The position numbers and the translations under genes are program-made. A stretch of 64,000 bases of DNA from the NCBI RefSeq assembly GCF_017874255.1, contig NZ_JAGGLD010000001.1:1178001-1242000 (forward strand), given 5' to 3'. Of this stretch, positions 17,068 to 25,291 are shown piece by piece (position 1 is the first letter of the stretch; every line of letters begins with the position of its first letter). This DNA comes from Paenibacillus shirakamiensis (GTDB lineage: Bacteria; Bacillota; Bacilli; Paenibacillales; Paenibacillaceae). Below the pieces are notes generated by a model. That model was not told the DNA's origin. It did no database searches and saw only the letters and a program-made list of their open reading frames with translations.

Positions 17068-18042
17068 TTATTGATGAACAACCACTCCATTCTTGAATTT
17101 CATCTGAGGAAAGCTGCCTCCTGCTATTTCATGAGCTGGAATAGCCTCTTCAATTCTCGTGATATCCGTAGGAGATAGATGAACATCCAGCGCCTTCAAG
17201 GATTCCTGAAGCTGGTTTACTTTTCGGGCACCGATTAATAGTGTCATATCTTTCTGTTTGGCTAGCATCCAAGCAACTGCAAGCTGCGCCACTGTAGATT
17301 GTTTCTCTTCAGCTATTTCACGTAACGCTTCTACAAGAGACAGATTTTTATCTATATTTTCTTTTGCGAATAGCGGAATATGAGCATTGCCATGATTAAC
17401 TTTGTCCTTTGACCAATGGCCTCCAAGCAATCCATGGGCTAGCGTTCCAAATGCCACAAGATCAATGCCCAGTTCCTTAGCGGTCGGTATAATATCCTTC
17501 TCCATGCTACGATTGAACAAAGAATATTGATACTCCGCTAAAAGGATGGGATGAACGGAATGCGCCTTTCTTAATGTATCCGCGTCCACTTGCGTCACTC
17601 CGATATGTTTGACATATCCAGCCTTAACCATGTCCGCAATGGCTCCGATTGTCTCTTCAATAGGGATACCTAGATCAAGTCTTGCCGGTTGATAAAGATC
17701 GACATAGTCCACACCTAATCGTTTAAGCGAATAAGTCAAATAATTCTTGATGTGCTGAGGTCTTACATCCAGACCATACATCGCGCCATTTGGACCAACT
17801 AAAGCCCCGAACTTTACCGAAAGAAACGCCTTGTCCCGATCGTAATCTTTCAGTGCTTTTCCAATTAGCATTTCGTTATGACCACTGCTATAGAAATCTG
17901 CGGTATTAATATGAGCGATTCCAGCATCTAACGCAGCATGAATGGTAGCTATGCTCTCGGCTCGATCCGAATTAGCATTCGACATACGACTACAGCCGAT
18001 GCCAAGTCTTGTGATTTCTTTTTCATTTGAGTGATTTTTCAA
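17068..18042 (-). CDS. Aldo/keto reductase
   Basis: A 324-residue NADP-dependent oxidoreductase of the TIM-barrel AKR superfamily. The active-site set is visible: Asp in NTADFYSSGHNE with the Tyr four residues later, Lys in AFLSVKFGA, and His replaced by the usual VDLYQPAR strand. The C-terminal cofactor region reads LLIGARKVNQLQESLKALD. It would reduce aldehydes or ketones in the cytoplasm. Translation begins at TTG with GGAGG 8 nt upstream. It lies 79 nt behind the MerR gene on the same strand, so the regulator and enzyme are probably co-transcribed. Confidence 0.87.
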   Translation of the reverse strand: MKNHSNEKEITRLGIGCSRMSNANSDRAESIATIHAALDAGIAHINTADFYSSGHNEMLIGKALKDYDRDKAFLSVKFGALVGPNGAMYGLDVRPQHIKNYLTYSLKRLGVDYVDLYQPARLDLGIPIEETIGAIADMVKAGYVKHIGVTQVDADTLRKAHSVHPILLAEYQYSLFNRSMEKDIIPTAKELGIDLVAFGTLAHGLLGGHWSKDKVNHGNAHIPLFAKENIDKNLSLVEALREIAEEKQSTVAQLAVAWMLAKQKDMTLLIGARKVNQLQESLKALDVHLSPTDITRIEEAIPAHEIAGGSFPQMKFKNGVVVHQ

Positions 18043-18121
18043 CTTAAAGACCTCCTAGAATTCATTAAATAATTATAAAATGGATAAATCTCAGATCTAG
18101 GGCCTACGTCTAATTAGTTAT

Positions 18122-18508
18122 TCATAGTTCTCTTTGTTTAAGCCATTGCTCAAAATGTTCGATCAGGGCGATTAATTCGCCACGAAATTGCTCCATTTCA
18201 CTTAATTTCTGATTCGCTTCAGCAAGATGTTGATGAAGAACGGCAAGAGCTTTGCGTTTGGACTGAACTCCACTAGGATCGATAAAATATAGCTGAACTA
18301 CCTCTCGTATTTCATCTAAGCTTAAATTCAGTTTTTTTAATTGATTAATTTTTCGAAGACGTTCAAGAGATTCCTCCGTATAATAATGCTGCCCTGTTCC
18401 TTCACGCTCACCTGGAGGCATGATTCCTATGCTCTCATAGTGTCGAACCGTGCGTTGAGTTACCCCCGCTCGTTCTGCCAGTTCTCCGATTCGCATACGT
18501 GTGTTCAT
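18122..18508 (-). CDS. MerR family transcriptional regulator
   Basis: A 128-residue regulator with an N-terminal winged helix (RIGELAERAGVTQRTVRHYE at residues 6-25, then GIMPPGERE and HYYTEESLERLRKI) and a C-terminal coiled coil (about 80-120). It has no cysteine, so it is not a thiol-metal sensor; small MerR proteins of this type sense aldehydes, drugs or redox stress. A consensus promoter with a 22-bp palindrome lies just upstream, which suggests self-control. Confidence 0.88.
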   Translation of the reverse strand: MNTRMRIGELAERAGVTQRTVRHYESIGIMPPGEREGTGQHYYTEESLERLRKINQLKKLNLSLDEIREVVQLYFIDPSGVQSKRKALAVLHQHLAEANQKLSEMEQFRGELIALIEHFEQWLKQREL

Positions 18509-18525
18509 ATTTACTCACCTCTTTA

Positions 18526-18580
18526 AACATTACGTTAACGTCATGTTCATGAGTATACTTCCGATACATTTTATTGTCAA
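18526..18580 (-). promoter_or_regulatory. Sigma-A promoter and palindromic operator of the MerR-AKR unit
   Basis: On the minus strand TTGACA (18575-18580) and TATACT (18552-18557) are separated by exactly 17 bp. Just downstream lies a 22-bp palindrome (18526-18547): AACAT, one base, ACGTTAACGT, one base, ATGTT; only the two single-base positions do not pair. A dimer bound there would overlap the transcription start, so repression of the unit by its own MerR protein is likely. Confidence 0.72.
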
Positions 18581-18709
18581 CTTGGTAATTTACCTTTATT
18601 CATTCAGCATTTAGCTGTCTAGTAGCCACACGCCATCTACACGGTTAACGTTTCAGTCCAAGGCTAAATTACCTTAGAAATCTTATATTTGAAGTAATCT
18701 TTTCTCACT

Positions 18710-19867
18710 TTAATTTTTGGTGGGCATCATCGTTGTTAATCGGGTAATCTTCACTAGGTATCTACCCAATCCGGGGAAAAGCCTCACCACGCTAGGATAT
18801 ATCCAGTTTGTCTTGGCAAAGGCCATGTTTTGTATTCTCCTAGCTCGCTTGAGCAAAACTTCAAACTCTTCATGTGCTTCACGCGAGTACTGAGATTGCC
18901 ATTCAACCAAGCTTAATGATCCCCGTAAATATGCATCGGTACAACGCGAACATAACACGGCGGACCGGAGCGCAATGGACATCCCATCCCCACACAACGG
19001 CGGGATAACGAGTAAAGCATCACCCACATGAGGGTATTCGGACCATGGCTGTGGATGTTCAGACAACCGAATAGGTGCCACCGAGACTTGAGTCTTTGGG
19101 ACAGATGCTCCTTCTGCAAGCCTTTTTGCTAATTGTGAATTGGTATTTGCTATTCCGTTTAGAATGTCTAATACTGATTTCCCATAACGCTGCACGACTT
19201 CCAAACTTAGCAGCGCTGCAACATTCACGAGTCCATTTTCAATCGGGGAAATCCCTACATACCCTCCATCGCAAAAATAAAGCTCCACTTCCGAAGATAA
19301 GTCGATCCCCTTATAATGACTCTTGATGCCCACATATACATCCTTCGAACTTTTCTCTTTAGTGGCATGGGAATGACGAGGACCTTTTGTTCCATAGGCT
19401 CCGATGACTGCTTTTGCCACGTACCTAGTCTCTTGCCTCCCCTGTTTTATATGTACTTCATAGCGTTGCTCTTGAGCTTGATCTATTCGGGTCACGACTG
19501 CTTTTGTCACAACCTCTGCCCCAGCGTTAATCGCTTTCTGATGCAGAAGACGATCCAACGTAAAGCGACTGATGCCATAGGCCGGTCCAGGTAAATTAGC
19601 TTGGATGACTCCACCACGGGGCATATATATTTTAGCGGAGTGTATAAGACTTGGTGAGTGGGATTGCTCTAAAAGGTCTATATCTAAGTGATCCAGCATT
19701 TCCTTTGTCTCAGGGGACATGAATTCTCCACATGTCTTATGACGGGGGAATTCCTGACGATCTAGAAGAATTGTATGATGTCCAAGGGAGGCAAGTTGAA
19801 TGGCGCAACTGCTGCCAGCAATACCTGCCCCAATTACGACCACATCCACTTCCTTTACCGTTGCCAT
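18710..19867 (-). CDS. FAD-dependent oxidoreductase of the geranylgeranyl reductase type
   Basis: A 385-residue flavoprotein. The N-terminal Rossmann motif is VVVIGAGIAGSSCAIQLASLGH at once after the start, with LLDRQEFPRHKTCGE following, the pattern of geranylgeranyl reductase-like and aromatic monooxygenase-like enzymes. The second FAD motif is GDALLVIPPLCGDGMSIAL near residue 270. The last gene of a three-gene set with a type III polyketide synthase and a methyltransferase, it most likely oxidises the polyketide product. An upstream frame extends to 19999, but GGAGG precedes the ATG at 19867, which gives a 13-nt overlap with the methyltransferase gene. Confidence 0.87.
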   Translation of the reverse strand: MATVKEVDVVVIGAGIAGSSCAIQLASLGHHTILLDRQEFPRHKTCGEFMSPETKEMLDHLDIDLLEQSHSPSLIHSAKIYMPRGGVIQANLPGPAYGISRFTLDRLLHQKAINAGAEVVTKAVVTRIDQAQEQRYEVHIKQGRQETRYVAKAVIGAYGTKGPRHSHATKEKSSKDVYVGIKSHYKGIDLSSEVELYFCDGGYVGISPIENGLVNVAALLSLEVVQRYGKSVLDILNGIANTNSQLAKRLAEGASVPKTQVSVAPIRLSEHPQPWSEYPHVGDALLVIPPLCGDGMSIALRSAVLCSRCTDAYLRGSLSLVEWQSQYSREAHEEFEVLLKRARRIQNMAFAKTNWIYPSVVRLFPGLGRYLVKITRLTTMMPTKN

Positions 19868-20619
19868 GTTAGCACAGCCTCCTTGGTTACACGTGAGTCC
19901 AAGTCTGGTAATTGAGGAATCACGACCGAATATCGAAAAAGCGGTTGCCATGTATAGGTCATGGAATCGTGATCTAGTCTTTGTTTTAGCTCCTGCCAAT
20001 CTCGATTTGTAAATCCCTTGGCGACGGAGAGCGGCCCATCATGCCGGATATAGCGATTACGAGAAATGAGACGGGTCATCAACCATACTGCCGTGTAAGA
20101 TATCGGATGCCTATGTATATCGTTGATGACTACGCCATACTTTGAAGCCTTGAGCATATGTGAGACAATCTCTACCAAGCTATCCCCACTGAAATGATGA
20201 ACAAATTGGGACCCCGTAACGATGTCGGCCATACGTCTGGGTAGTTCCTTGACATCCGCCTGAAGTACCTTAACTCTCGATTCATTATGAAATTGACGTA
20301 TAGCTTCAGCGCATGCCTCTGCGGTCATATCCACAAGTGTAACTTCGAGCTGAATTCCTTTCTGATCTGCCCACTGAAGCAGCTTATGATTCACATCGCC
20401 TGACCCTGCACCCACATCCAAGATACTTAGTGTAGAGGGCTTTCCAATGGCTTCCCATAGTTTTTCTACCCCATATATCGTGGGCCCTGGAGCTGCAAAT
20501 ATTCGATTTAGGCGTCTTAAATGCTCCAGTGCTTCTATAAGTTCCTCGCCACCTAAGGAGAAGTCATCCATAAGTTCATCTTCTTGAGCACGATTCGCTA
20601 AGGATCTAAAGAACAACAT
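19855..20619 (-). CDS. SAM-dependent methyltransferase (class I)
   Basis: A 254-residue methyltransferase. Motif I is SILDVGAGSGDV at about residues 66-77, motif II includes VTLVDMTAEAC, and IVTGSQFVHHFS corresponds to motif IV/V. The fold matches UbiE/COQ5-like O- or C-methyltransferases. Its gene overlaps both neighbours by 13-14 nt, which implies translational coupling and a fixed ratio of the three proteins. It probably methylates the alkylpyrone, resorcinol or quinol made by the upstream polyketide synthase. The ATG at 20619 has AAGGAG 7 nt upstream; an ATG at 20667 does not. Confidence 0.87.
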   Translation of the reverse strand: MLFFRSLANRAQEDELMDDFSLGGEELIEALEHLRRLNRIFAAPGPTIYGVEKLWEAIGKPSTLSILDVGAGSGDVNHKLLQWADQKGIQLEVTLVDMTAEACAEAIRQFHNESRVKVLQADVKELPRRMADIVTGSQFVHHFSGDSLVEIVSHMLKASKYGVVINDIHRHPISYTAVWLMTRLISRNRYIRHDGPLSVAKGFTNRDWQELKQRLDHDSMTYTWQPLFRYSVVIPQLPDLDSRVTKEAVLTWQR

Positions 20620-21775
20620 GTTGCTGCTCCTTAGCGGAGTATGCAGCATAGGAAGATACATATTCAAAACGCATAAGCTCAGCGGTCAATCCCGGTCCAA
20701 ATGCCATTGCTATGCCTGTTAGTGGAGACGGATGGTCGCTGTGATGTGAGCTTTGATCCTTAAGCATGGATTTCAGTACAAAAAGAATAGTTACAGAAGA
20801 TAAGTTGCCTACATTGCGTAGAATTTCCCGGCTATAGTGCGTCTGTTCATCTGATAAATGCATGACCGTCTGAACTGCATCGACAATGCCACGTCCTCCT
20901 GGGTGGATGGCCCACAGTTCAGGAAGTGGATCACCATTAAGCAGAGACTGTAACTCAGACTCTAAATGTGTGCCGAGCAGTTTGGGAATCTGCGGCGATA
21001 AAAAAAGATCAAACCCTGTATTGCCAACCTCCCAAGTCATATCTTCCGTAGAATGAGGTATGAGAACGGAATAACCATACCCAAGGTTAAAATAATCATG
21101 ATGATCGGCTGTTGGAGGTCCGATGACACAGGCGGAGGCACCATCGCCAAAGAAAGAAGCCGCGAATAATGCTTCCCTCTCCGATACAGGCTGAAAATGA
21201 AGTGTGCATAGCTCCACACATACTATTAACACCTGAGCATCTGCCATTCCTTGAACCACATCTCTTGCCATCTGAATCGCTTTAAGGCCAGCTGCGCAGC
21301 CTTGAAAAATCAATGGAATGCGGTTCACGCGTGGCGACAATCCGAGATGCCCCATCAACATCACATCAAGGCCCGGGAGATACTGACCAGTGCAGCTTAC
21401 CGTAATTAGATGCGTAATGGCATCTAGGGAAGTTCCTGCTTCGCTTAAAGCTTCCGCAGCCGCTTGAATACCTAGGGGAAATGCTTCTTTCTTGTATGTG
21501 TTCATTCGTTCCTGCGTAGAGGGAACATCAGACAACTGGCCTGAGGGAATATAACGACAGTCTTCCTTCGAACTTAGGTAGCTCGGTTCACAGGTGTAGC
21601 GTGTCTCTACTCCACAAGATTTGAATATGCGTCTAGCAAAACGAGCTAAATCCGGCTTGTCCTGTAATGAAGAAGTGATTAATTCAGCCACACTCGACTG
21701 TGAAAATGAATGTTGGGGTAATGCCGTTCCGATCCCTAGGATTGCGACCGCTTCTTTACTACTCGTGTGGTTCAT
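20606..21775 (-). CDS. Type III polyketide synthase (chalcone/stilbene synthase family)
   Basis: A 389-residue homodimeric ketosynthase that extends an acyl-CoA with malonyl-CoA units, then cyclises the chain. The catalytic triad is complete: Cys160 in IFQGCAAGL, His291 in LWAIHPGGR and Asn324 in NVGNLSSVT. The C-terminal signature is AMAFGPGLTAEL. In Bacillus the relative BpsA makes long-chain alkylpyrones that are then methylated, so a membrane-bound alkylpyrone or alkylresorcinol is a fair guess here. The ATG at 21775 follows AGGGGG by 9 nt. First gene of a three-gene operon whose promoter bears a cre-like site. Confidence 0.92.
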   Translation of the reverse strand: MNHTSSKEAVAILGIGTALPQHSFSQSSVAELITSSLQDKPDLARFARRIFKSCGVETRYTCEPSYLSSKEDCRYIPSGQLSDVPSTQERMNTYKKEAFPLGIQAAAEALSEAGTSLDAITHLITVSCTGQYLPGLDVMLMGHLGLSPRVNRIPLIFQGCAAGLKAIQMARDVVQGMADAQVLIVCVELCTLHFQPVSEREALFAASFFGDGASACVIGPPTADHHDYFNLGYGYSVLIPHSTEDMTWEVGNTGFDLFLSPQIPKLLGTHLESELQSLLNGDPLPELWAIHPGGRGIVDAVQTVMHLSDEQTHYSREILRNVGNLSSVTILFVLKSMLKDQSSHHSDHPSPLTGIAMAFGPGLTAELMRFEYVSSYAAYSAKEQQHVVL

Positions 21776-21966
21776 ATCGTATAACCCCCTGCAAGAAATG
21801 GAAATCTTTTCGTTAAGAATAAGATAACCAGTACAGTCAGTTATATCCAAAAACTTTCCCGCTAGAAAAGGACACAGCCTAACTAAGGAAGGTTCACTAT
21901 AATGTATACTTTCTAATTAAAATAATTAAATAGAATATATTTCCATTTGATATAGTGATATGCTAT

Positions 21967-21995
21967 ATTATATTTAAATAAAAGCGCTTACACAA
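21967..21995 (-). promoter_or_regulatory. Promoter of the polyketide operon with a cre-like site in the spacer
   Basis: On the minus strand TTGTGT (21990-21995), a 17-bp spacer and TATAAT (21967-21972) form a plausible sigma-A promoter about 190 nt before the polyketide synthase start. The element TGTAAGCGCTTTTA (21979-21992) overlaps the -35 and spacer and matches the CcpA consensus TGWAANCGNTNWCA at 13 of 14 positions. Binding there would block RNA polymerase, so the operon is probably subject to carbon catabolite repression. The 21776-22115 gap holds nothing else that I recognise. Confidence 0.65.
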
Positions 21996-22115
21996 TTGAC
22001 CTCGACTATGTTTTCCCCGCAGTGCCCCTTCATCTACTACAAGGACATCTCAGAAGTATAACGGACTGAAATATATGACTTTACTCAAGTTGTCTATTGA
22101 AAGGAGGTGAATCCT

Positions 22116-22238
22116 ATGCAAGCACATCAACCTTATTGTGGAAGTGCTCTGAACTGCTATGGTAATAGTGGTCATTATTACAACACACATTATAGCTGGA
22201 ATGACTTTGGCGGTTATTACGCGGATGGCTGCTGCTAA
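22116..22238 (+). CDS. 40-residue Cys/Tyr/Gly/His-rich peptide
   Basis: A short gene with a near-perfect ribosome site (AAAGGAGGTGA, 5 nt before ATG) and its own strong terminator, so it is very probably expressed. The product has four cysteines (positions 8, 14, 39, 40, the last two a terminal CC pair), seven tyrosines, six glycines and four histidines, and no signal peptide or membrane span. Tyr/Gly/Cys-rich short peptides of this type are common in the coat of Bacillus-group spores, where they become cross-linked. Metal binding is another possibility. I do not recognise a named family. Confidence 0.7.
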   Translation: MQAHQPYCGSALNCYGNSGHYYNTHYSWNDFGGYYADGCC

Positions 22239-22323
22239 TTAGCAAAAAAGCATTCTAGTATTGTTAGCCTATCATCAAGCAGCACTACTTAAGAATGATC
22301 TGTAGCTATCATAAGCTATCCAT

Positions 22324-22360
22324 AGAGAGGCGTCCTTTGCCTCTCTTTTTCTTTTTTTAC
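22324..22360 (+). terminator. Terminator of the 40-residue peptide gene
   Basis: AGAGAGGC pairs with GCCTCTCT around a 7-nt loop and is followed by a long T-rich run. Confidence 0.88.
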
Positions 22361-22402
22361 AGAGCATAATATAAGCTTCCCACATATTAAAATTCAATTT
22401 TT

Positions 22403-22449
22403 ATATAAGAAAAAAGCCCACCTCAAAGCGTGGACTTTTTTCTTATATT
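22403..22449 (-). terminator. Terminator of the osmolyte transporter operon
   Basis: ATATAAGAAAAAAG-CCAC pairs with GTGG-CTTTTTTCTTATAT. T runs on both strands allow two-way use; on the minus strand it lies 45 nt after the transporter stop codon. Confidence 0.82.
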
Positions 22450-22493
22450 TTAAATGTTAATTTATTACTCCTGATACCATCCTTCAAATGAAA

Positions 22494-24017
22494 TTATTTA
22501 CTATTCAATAGACCCGCTTCTCGTAAGAACTCCTCAGCTACCTGTTTAGCACTCTTACCCTGAACAGCTACTTCATAATTCATTTTGCGCATTTCGTCAT
22601 CGGTAACTTTGCCGCCTAGCTTGTTGAGTACGCCCTTAAGTTCCGGATGCTCATCTAGAGTGACTTGCTTCAGCAAAGGTGCACCTTGATAAGGAGGGAA
22701 GAAGTGCTTGTCGTCTTCTAATACAGTCATTTTATATTGTTGCAATTCACTGTCCGTAGAGTAAGCATCCACCAAATTAATATCTCCACTATTTAAGGCG
22801 GTATATCTAAGCTTGGACTCCATCGTAGTGATTGATGGGAAGTTTAAATTATATACTTTCTTTAGCCCCGGATATCCGTCCGAGCGATCTGTGAACTCTC
22901 TAGTAAAGCCTGCATGGATCTGATTTTGGACTTGTACAAGGTCAGAAATCTTTTTTAGTTGATATTGTTGTGAAAGTTTTTGAGGAACGGCTAGCGCATA
23001 CGTATTGTTATACTGCATGGGTTCTAACATAACCATATTAAGTTTTTTAGCCATTCCTGCTTGGGCCTGTTCATATACGGATTTACTATCCGTATTTATA
23101 GGCTTTTCTTTCAAAAATTCGGCAATAGCCGTACCGGAGAATTCAGGGTAGATGTCAATACTGCCTGATTTCAAAGCATTATATACCAGAGATGTTCCAC
23201 CTAGCCCCGGTTTCAATTCGACGTTCAGATCCGTATCCTGCTCAATGAGGAGTTTATACATATTGATTAGTATTTCAGGTTCACTACCTAGCTTACCTGC
23301 AATAACTAACTCTTGTTTGCTGCCCTTCCCCATCCAAGGAATCGTGACGACAAGAACCACAATTAGAGCGAATACTCCTGCGGTAATCATCGTCTTTTTG
23401 AACGAAATCTTCTCCATTTGACGAAGGGAAATATCAAATAGAATAGCTAATAACGCAGCGGGTACCGCACCTAAGATGATAAGTGAGGAATCGTTCCGAT
23501 CAATTCCAAGCAAAATTAAATCTCCTAATCCACCAGCACCAATCAGTGCTGCCATCGTAGCCGTCCCGATAATAAGAATCGCCGCTGTCCTTACACCCGC
23601 CATAATGACAGGCATAGCTAAAGGCAACTCTACTTTAATTAATCTTTTGCGAGAATTCATGCCCATTGCACTTGCTGCTTCTATCAGTAAGGGACTTACT
23701 TCCTTAATTCCCGTATACGTATTCCGTAAAATCGGTAACAGCGCATACACGATTAAGGCTATCATCGCTGGAACAATGCCGATGCCGAATAAAGGAATCA
23801 ATAATCCAAGGAGCGCTAGAGAGGGAATCGTCTGCAGAACCGCCGTAATTCCAATGATGAACTCCGCGACTTTTCTTTTTCGCGTTAGATAAATTCCAAG
23901 GGGGATCGCAATCAGCAATGCAAAAAACAAGGCTACTAGGGAGAGCTGTATATGCTGCAACAAAGCTGTGAAGAGCTGCCCTTTTCGCTCCACAAATGTA
24001 TTCATGACATTATTCAT
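22494..24017 (-). CDS. Fused permease and substrate-binding protein of an OpuC/ProWX-type osmolyte ABC transporter
   Basis: A 507-residue fusion. The first 215 residues are a permease with about six spans and an EAA-type loop (EAASAMGMNSRKRLIKVELP at about 113). After a further hydrophobic segment (about 217-237), residues 245-505 form an extracellular OpuAC-type binding domain (QELVIAGKLGSEPEILINMY, and the motif DIYPEFSGT). This layout is known for glycine betaine, carnitine or choline importers. Its ATG overlaps the ATPase gene by 8 nt, so the two are translated together. Confidence 0.92.
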   Translation of the reverse strand: MNNVMNTFVERKGQLFTALLQHIQLSLVALFFALLIAIPLGIYLTRKRKVAEFIIGITAVLQTIPSLALLGLLIPLFGIGIVPAMIALIVYALLPILRNTYTGIKEVSPLLIEAASAMGMNSRKRLIKVELPLAMPVIMAGVRTAAILIIGTATMAALIGAGGLGDLILLGIDRNDSSLIILGAVPAALLAILFDISLRQMEKISFKKTMITAGVFALIVVLVVTIPWMGKGSKQELVIAGKLGSEPEILINMYKLLIEQDTDLNVELKPGLGGTSLVYNALKSGSIDIYPEFSGTAIAEFLKEKPINTDSKSVYEQAQAGMAKKLNMVMLEPMQYNNTYALAVPQKLSQQYQLKKISDLVQVQNQIHAGFTREFTDRSDGYPGLKKVYNLNFPSITTMESKLRYTALNSGDINLVDAYSTDSELQQYKMTVLEDDKHFFPPYQGAPLLKQVTLDEHPELKGVLNKLGGKVTDDEMRKMNYEVAVQGKSAKQVAEEFLREAGLLNSK

Positions 24018-24966
24018 GGAGTTGTCCTCTTTTCTTCAGTTGGTCCGCTAATTCTTCAAGCACCTGTTGTCTACGGATAGTTCCGATGAACTGCCCTTGA
24101 TCCTCGACGTTCAACAGCTCGTGTTCACTGAAATGCTCTAACACTTCATGTAAAGGCGTGCTTAAAGTTACTTTGCTCGTGTGCTCTGAATGGATGTCTG
24201 ATGGTCCATGCGGAGTAACTAGCTTCTCCCAATCAAAGCGAACGGCTTGCTCGCCTACAAATTCACGGACAAAGTCATTCACAGGATTTGATATCAGTTC
24301 CTGCGGTGTTCCCAGTTGCACGATTTTCCCATCTTTCATTAGACATATCCGGTCCCCAAGCTTTACAGCCTCCTGCATATCATGGGTGACAAACACAATG
24401 GTCTTTTTAATTTTACGTTGGATATCTAACAAGTCATCTTGCAATTTCTCTCGGCTAAAAGGATCTAAGGCGCTGAACGGCTCATCCATTAGTAGAATTT
24501 CTGGATCCGCAGCTAATGCCCGCAAGACACCAATGCGCTGTTGCTGTCCTCCCGAAAGTTCATGAGGTTTGCGGTCACGATATTCGGATGGTTCAAGGCC
24601 CACCATATGTAGCAACTCATCCACACGCGCTTTGATCTTTTGCTTGTCCCATTGCTTAAGTTCTGGCACGACCGCTATGTTCTCTGCAATAGTCATGTGA
24701 GGGAACAATCCAATTTGCTGTAATACATAACCAATACTCCATCGAAGTTCATGGATATCATAATCACTAATTCGCTTTCCTTTAATCCATACTGTGCCAT
24801 CTGATAAGGGGATCAACCGATTGATCATCTTTAATGTTGTTGTTTTCCCGCAGCCACTAGGGCCAATCAGAACAAAAAACTCCCCTTTGTCGATCTCTAG
24901 ATCCAAAGAATCTACAGCCACTGCGCCATTTGCAAAACGTTTTGACGCATCTTTAAAAGTTATCAT
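24010..24966 (-). CDS. ATPase of the osmolyte ABC transporter (OpuCA/ProV-like)
   Basis: A 318-residue ABC ATPase. Walker A is GPSGCGKTT (residue 34 on), the signature LSGGQQQR is near 140 and Walker B is ILLMDEP. The C-terminal 60-70 residues (SKVTLSTPLHEVLEHFSEHE and so on) look like a single CBS-like module, shorter than the tandem CBS pair of OpuCA and BilEA, which sense ionic strength. The ATPase powers the fused permease encoded next. Confidence 0.92.
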   Translation of the reverse strand: MITFKDASKRFANGAVAVDSLDLEIDKGEFFVLIGPSGCGKTTTLKMINRLIPLSDGTVWIKGKRISDYDIHELRWSIGYVLQQIGLFPHMTIAENIAVVPELKQWDKQKIKARVDELLHMVGLEPSEYRDRKPHELSGGQQQRIGVLRALAADPEILLMDEPFSALDPFSREKLQDDLLDIQRKIKKTIVFVTHDMQEAVKLGDRICLMKDGKIVQLGTPQELISNPVNDFVREFVGEQAVRFDWEKLVTPHGPSDIHSEHTSKVTLSTPLHEVLEHFSEHELLNVEDQGQFIGTIRRQQVLEELADQLKKRGQLHE

Positions 24967-25291
24967 GGGTCACTTCCCTTATAAGTGTTATACAATTTTA
25001 CTAGAATAAACAACAACTGTTAGCTAGTTCATGAAGTAAATTGAATTTATGTATATGTGGATATGAAGAACTTCTCAAATGTCCTCTATCAGCCTTTAAT
25101 CACAAAACTAGCAAGTGAATCAGCAACTTTAACAAAAATATACAATACAGAAACAAGAAAGCATCATTTGATGCAATATCGTCATGAGCAGGATGCCTCA
25201 TCAATGGAATGACTCATAAGGTATACGGTCACAGAAATAACCCGCAATTGGAATGTTATCCTTTCGCGGGTTAAACCTCTTTATCATTTAA
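24967..25291 (-). other. Intergenic stretch with a terminator-like hairpin
   Basis: In this 325-base gap I see no gene. At 25238-25273 TAACCCGC pairs with GCGGGTTA; on the minus strand it lies 19 nt after the stop of the P450 gene and is followed by a T-rich stretch, so it probably ends that transcript. The remainder must hold the promoter of the osmolyte transporter, but I cannot place a clear consensus. Confidence 0.6.

Noticed and set aside
22494..24017. Plus-strand frames at 23152-23421 and 23476-23892
   Set aside because: They lie fully inside the well-supported osmolyte transporter gene on the other strand and have no ribosome site.
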